Source: Larix sibirica (Eukaryota; Streptophyta; Pinopsida; Pinales; Pinaceae). From it: a stretch of 10,991 nt of DNA. The DNA lies in assembly GCA_004151065.3 (NCBI GenBank), contig NWUY0303894321.1, positions 1 to 10,991 of the forward strand. Reading direction: 5' to 3'. A program made the translations under genes and the position numbers. Shown here in pieces: positions 7,641 to 10,991 of the stretch. The notes beneath the pieces are model-generated. The model was not told the origin of the DNA. It saw only the letters and a program-made list of their open reading frames with translations, and did no database searches. Position 1 is the first letter of the stretch. Every line of letters begins with the position of its first letter.

Positions 7641-9782
7641 ATATTTAATATTTAAAACTTTAGAATGTTTTCATGATTTAATATGCATGATGTTATCACT
7701 ATATAAAAATGTTAGATGAATAATTTATTTTGTCAAATTTGACTATAATAATTTTAACTTTATCAAAATTAATGAAAATTTTAGTAAAAATAATTAAAAA
7801 TATATAATTTAGTCCCAAAAAATATGTAGACATGTTTGATTAATTTAATCAAGTTTGTAAACATGTTTGATTTATATATAATTGTATATTCTTGCAATAA
7901 ACAAAGAATTCACATTGAAAAATGGTTAAACATTATATAATGACATTGAATAATTACCATATGCAATAGTGCTAAGTTCTCCATTAAAAACCATGAAAAA
8001 TTAGTCACTTGTGATTATACTCATGGGATATATTATATATATTGAACTGTGAAAACTAATTAACATATAAATATGAAATCATGATGAAATCAAAAGAGTA
8101 CTTTAACTTTCATGTTGATGATAATTTCTTAAAACTATAATTAAAGCTTAAATGTGATAATCTCATTCTGGAGAGAATATTTTCTTTATTAAAAAAAATT
8201 GTAAGTTATGATATATTTATATTAATCTAGAGGAAATATATAAAGTAAGATTTTTTTGGTCTTCCATAAGGGAAACCAGACCAAATACAAAATAATAAGT
8301 TGTCATAAATGTACTAGTGGTGACATATGTTTTCTTTAGACTGAGAGAATAAAAAAAATAGTCTAATATAACTTGGCCAAAACTAGGATAACTAGAAAAC
8401 AAAAAATATATCTTAACAAATAATATTCTAGGAAATTGGATTGTATTAGAGATGAAGATCATTGGCACATTTTGTCCTTGGGATGTCTAAGTAAATTTGG
8501 TTGCAAAATCCAACCTTGTGGTAGCTTTAACTAGAATGTTGAGCTTATCATCTATTTTTCTTATTTGTTCTTGCATTTCATCCACTTGCAATAATCATTC
8601 ATTCCGTTCCTCTTTACTATTTAAAAGAATTTTCCTAGGATCAACCTCATCTACCAATATAGGGACATGGTTTTGAAGTAATTGATGTGCGTAGAACAAG
8701 AGGTGCCTACAGCAAGGACCTAGTGTTCCATCTCTGTATCAATCTCCTTATCCTTGATATAATCCTACTAAGTCTTAACCCAGTCTTCACCGTGAGAAAC
8801 GTTTTGTCAAATATTGGCATTTATTGAAGGTAGTGGCCTTTTCTTCCATTGCTTCTAACTCGACTTCGAGCTGCGAAAATCTACCCGTAATTCTTTTCAT
8901 GTGTTTCCCATCACCTCAATTTTCCATGGTGATTAAATCCCAAGTTAAGCTTCCTTTCGAAGGGTGGAAGATCCAACTAATAGAAAAGTAGACAATGTGG
9001 AGATACTGTCTTCACCAAAGGATACATTTCTTAGAATGACTCCCCCAAAACCTACAGATTTTGGTCCAAGGGGGGAAAACCAATAGGAATGAAGATGTTA
9101 TCAGGGAAAGGATTTAGTTAGATAAAATTGTAGAATTCAAAGAATGTGCACCCAATACCGAAAGTCATTGTGAGGGAGAATTCCACCCCATATGAAGAGA
9201 AAATCCCAGCAAGGGAGAGTAGAGGGGAGATGAAGAGAGTTGAAGAAGTTGACAAATGGATCCTAAGAATACTATATCCCAAACATGGAAAAATAAAAAT
9301 ACATATTGCATGAAATGGGGAGTTTTGTTTTATAACCGTCATTCCTTTCTTCCATTACATGCACAATAAAACCCACAAACCACAATAACACTAGTTGGTT
9401 AGTCATCACAACAATCATTTTCATGGATGGACCCTACAAACAAGAGCCTGAAGCAAACAATGCCATATATTAGAAATCATTCCTACAATGTACGAGGATC
9501 CCTCCATTTGTTTCATCCACTTTAACTATTGATGCTTACTATAATTGCATGTGAATTAAGCCATCCAATAAATAGAAATATAATTTAACCAAATGTAGTA
9601 TACAATGTTGTTCTCCATAACCTATAATCCTATTTCATTAATAAATGTGTTTTATTATCATATAAGTTATAATTCAAGAAAATGTTGTGAATTGCATTAT
9701 ATATAATGTGTAACTCTTGGTTGACAAATGAAATCATTTACTATTAGTACTAAATATTGCTACATTTGTTCTAAATGTTTTA
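7641..9782. repeat. right copy of the 2.2-kb direct repeat
   Basis: This is a direct-orientation homologue of 1-2219, separated from it by about 5.4 kb. It carries about 105 bp (about 7950-8055) with no counterpart on the left, which may be an insertion here or a loss there. The 110-bp and 51-bp tandem doublings of the left copy are single here. The last 280 bp (from about 9498) is itself the first unit of the tandem array that runs to 10280. Substitutions and indels are spread throughout, so the duplication is old. Confidence 0.8.
8459..8978 (-). pseudogene. decayed 3' end of the same coding region (right repeat)
   Basis: This is the counterpart of the remnant at 905-1480, more disrupted in its middle but better preserved in two parts. 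One open piece (about 8891-8800) reads through RFSQLEVELEAMEEKATT. Another (about 8705-8535) contains HVPILVDEVDPRKILLNSKE, one in-frame TGA, then VDEMQEQIRKIDDKLN, a clear heptad-like Glu/Lys/Ile/Leu stretch. The final TGA (8461-8459) sits at the same place as in the left copy, although a small indel lies just before it. Conservation of this frame between copies supports a coding origin. Product unknown. Confidence 0.45.
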
Positions 9783-10280
9783 TCAAAGGTTACAAATAAA
9801 TATTGTTTGTAAGATTATAGCTAAGAATACTTTGGATGTTTTTTAAACCATTTTAGTTGGTTAAAACTCAATCTAAATGTATTGTGTTTATCTATCTAAT
9901 ATTTTGTGATTGTATGGAAGGTTTGATTAAAAAACTCTAACTTACTTGAAGAATACCCTCTCCATTTTATCCCAAGGTTTGATATAGAAATAACATGCAA
10001 TCAAAAATACATTATATCTAAACAAAGTTCTAATTTAGAATACAATTGTTGTCCATAACCTATAATCCTATTTCATTAATAAATGTTTTTTATTTTCATA
10101 TCGATTATAATTAAATTAAACGTTGTAATTTATATTATATATAATTCATAACTCTTTGTTAAAAAATGAAAAACGTGTAGTATGTTTATCTATTTAATAT
10201 TTTGCACCCTCTCTGTTTTATCTCAAGGCTTGATATATAAATAGTATGTAATGAAAAATGAAATATCTCAACAATGTCCA
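9498..10280. repeat. irregular tandem array of three related units
   Basis: Units start near 9498, 9953 and 10205 with variants of CCCTC-CATTTTATCC. A 120-bp block (about 9608-9725) containing CCATAACCTATAATCCTATT recurs at about 10049-10165. The block TTTATCTATYTAATATTTTG occurs at about 9888 and 10185. Spacing differs between unit pairs, so deletions followed duplication. The first unit overlaps the end of the right 2.2-kb repeat. Confidence 0.7.
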
Positions 10281-10991
10281 TGCCATTGGCCATAAAATTT
10301 GTTATTCAATTTGAAAGTATTTACATTGAACTTAGCATGTCTAAATCTATTATTGTAAAACATTTTGAGAAAGCTAAATATCATATTTATTTTGATGAAA
10401 TCAAAATTTTACTAAATTAATTAAGGAATATATTGAAATTAAACTATTTAATTAACATTTAAATGAAGAGTATGAATATAAACTTTAGTAGTCACAAAAA
10501 CATGTTATTCATTATTTTCACAATCAAGTAAACTTTAGTGATAGCAGCAAAAAAGAGTATGAATATAAACTTTAGTAATCACAACATCTTAACATTATAT
10601 AGAATCTCTAGATTATATAATGGATGCATATCAATTTTTTTTTTTGAAATAGAGAATTCATTAATGATGTTAATCATCAACATACGCAATACATTTTATA
10701 AACAGTTCATCAACATCAATGTGATATGAAAAGACATAATATACATGAACACTAATATCAAAATCAATATATTTATAAAATATACATATCGAACATGTCA
10801 AATATGTCATCTAAAATTTGAATGAGTTATATTGCTCAATTTTACTTTAAGAACAGGGAAAGTATTAATAACATAAGTGATTAGAATAGACACAATATAT
10901 ATTATTATTAAAACACATCAACATGATATGAAAATGCATCATATATATGAATGATAATACGAGAATGTTAGGAACCCATGTCAACCCTTCT
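10281..10991. other. AT-rich intergenic DNA with short dispersed repeats
   Basis: AGAGTATGAATATAAACTTT occurs at about 10467 and 10554 (period 87 bp). A stretch containing GATATGAAAA, flanked by ACATCA and a CAT-rich tail, occurs at about 10712-10757 and 10914-10960. No gene, RNA or promoter is supported; the 63-codon plus-strand frame at 10538 is low-complexity. Confidence 0.5.

Noticed and set aside
1-9782. A full-length LTR retrotransposon with 2.2-kb LTRs
   Set aside because: The copies are direct repeats, but no TG...CA ends, tRNA primer-binding site next to the left copy, polypurine tract, or gag/protease/reverse-transcriptase/integrase motifs are visible, and the interior holds a spliced plant gene.
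9953-10280. Stowaway-type MITE ends (CCCTC-rich starts resembling CTCCCTCC)
   Set aside because: The resemblance is on one end only; no inverted GGGAGG-type partner lies at a suitable distance, and the stretches behave as direct tandem units.
1-10991. CRISPR array, bacterial operon, phage or defence system
   Set aside because: No regularly spaced short repeats with unique spacers, no dense ORFs and no ribosome-binding sites; the intron-bearing plant-type gene and repeat structure point to a plant nuclear genome.

Overview
The window looks like nuclear DNA of a land plant, probably a seed plant. It is AT-rich, holds one small intron-containing gene of a plant-type zinc-finger family, and is otherwise dominated by diverged repeats and tandem duplications. 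There are no bacterial operons, rRNAs or tRNAs, and no intact transposon polymerase. The species cannot be read from the sequence.

Layout. Positions 1-2219 and about 7641-9782 are two direct copies, roughly 80% identical by eye, of one 2.2-kb repeat. Each carries on the minus strand the decayed 3' end of a former coding region with a Lys/Glu-rich, coiled-coil-like tail (about 905-1480 and 8459-8978). Between the copies lies a mosaic. It holds a 48-bp minisatellite with a 14-bp palindrome (2695-2839), a 45-bp tandem pair (3080-3170), a long near-perfect foldback (3359-3522), a short plus-strand open frame resembling a first exon with a plastid transit peptide (3762-3914), and a broken acidic minus-strand reading frame with an 11-codon tandem repeat (about 4271-4722). 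Next come the one convincing gene (minus strand, exons 5635-5553 and 5442-5112), a 29-bp tandem repeat (6358-6436) and two abutting copies of a 503-505 bp unit (6502-7509). To the right of the second 2.2-kb copy the sequence is AT-rich, with an irregular tandem array (9498-10280) and short dispersed repeats.

The gene encodes a 137-residue protein. Its first 46 residues form a C4HC3 (PHD-type) zinc finger once a 110-nt GT-AG intron is removed. The rest is a basic, Ser/Lys-rich tail ending in a motif I recognise from the same plant family. It has a plausible compact promoter and a poly(A) signal. No pathway or operon-like cooperation is visible. The other items are repeats or remnants, and I see no clear new multi-gene system. 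The items most worth checking are the foldback (possible small-RNA source), the divergent PHD protein, the recent 503-bp tandem duplication with a TATA-like box in each copy, and the broken acidic-repeat frame.
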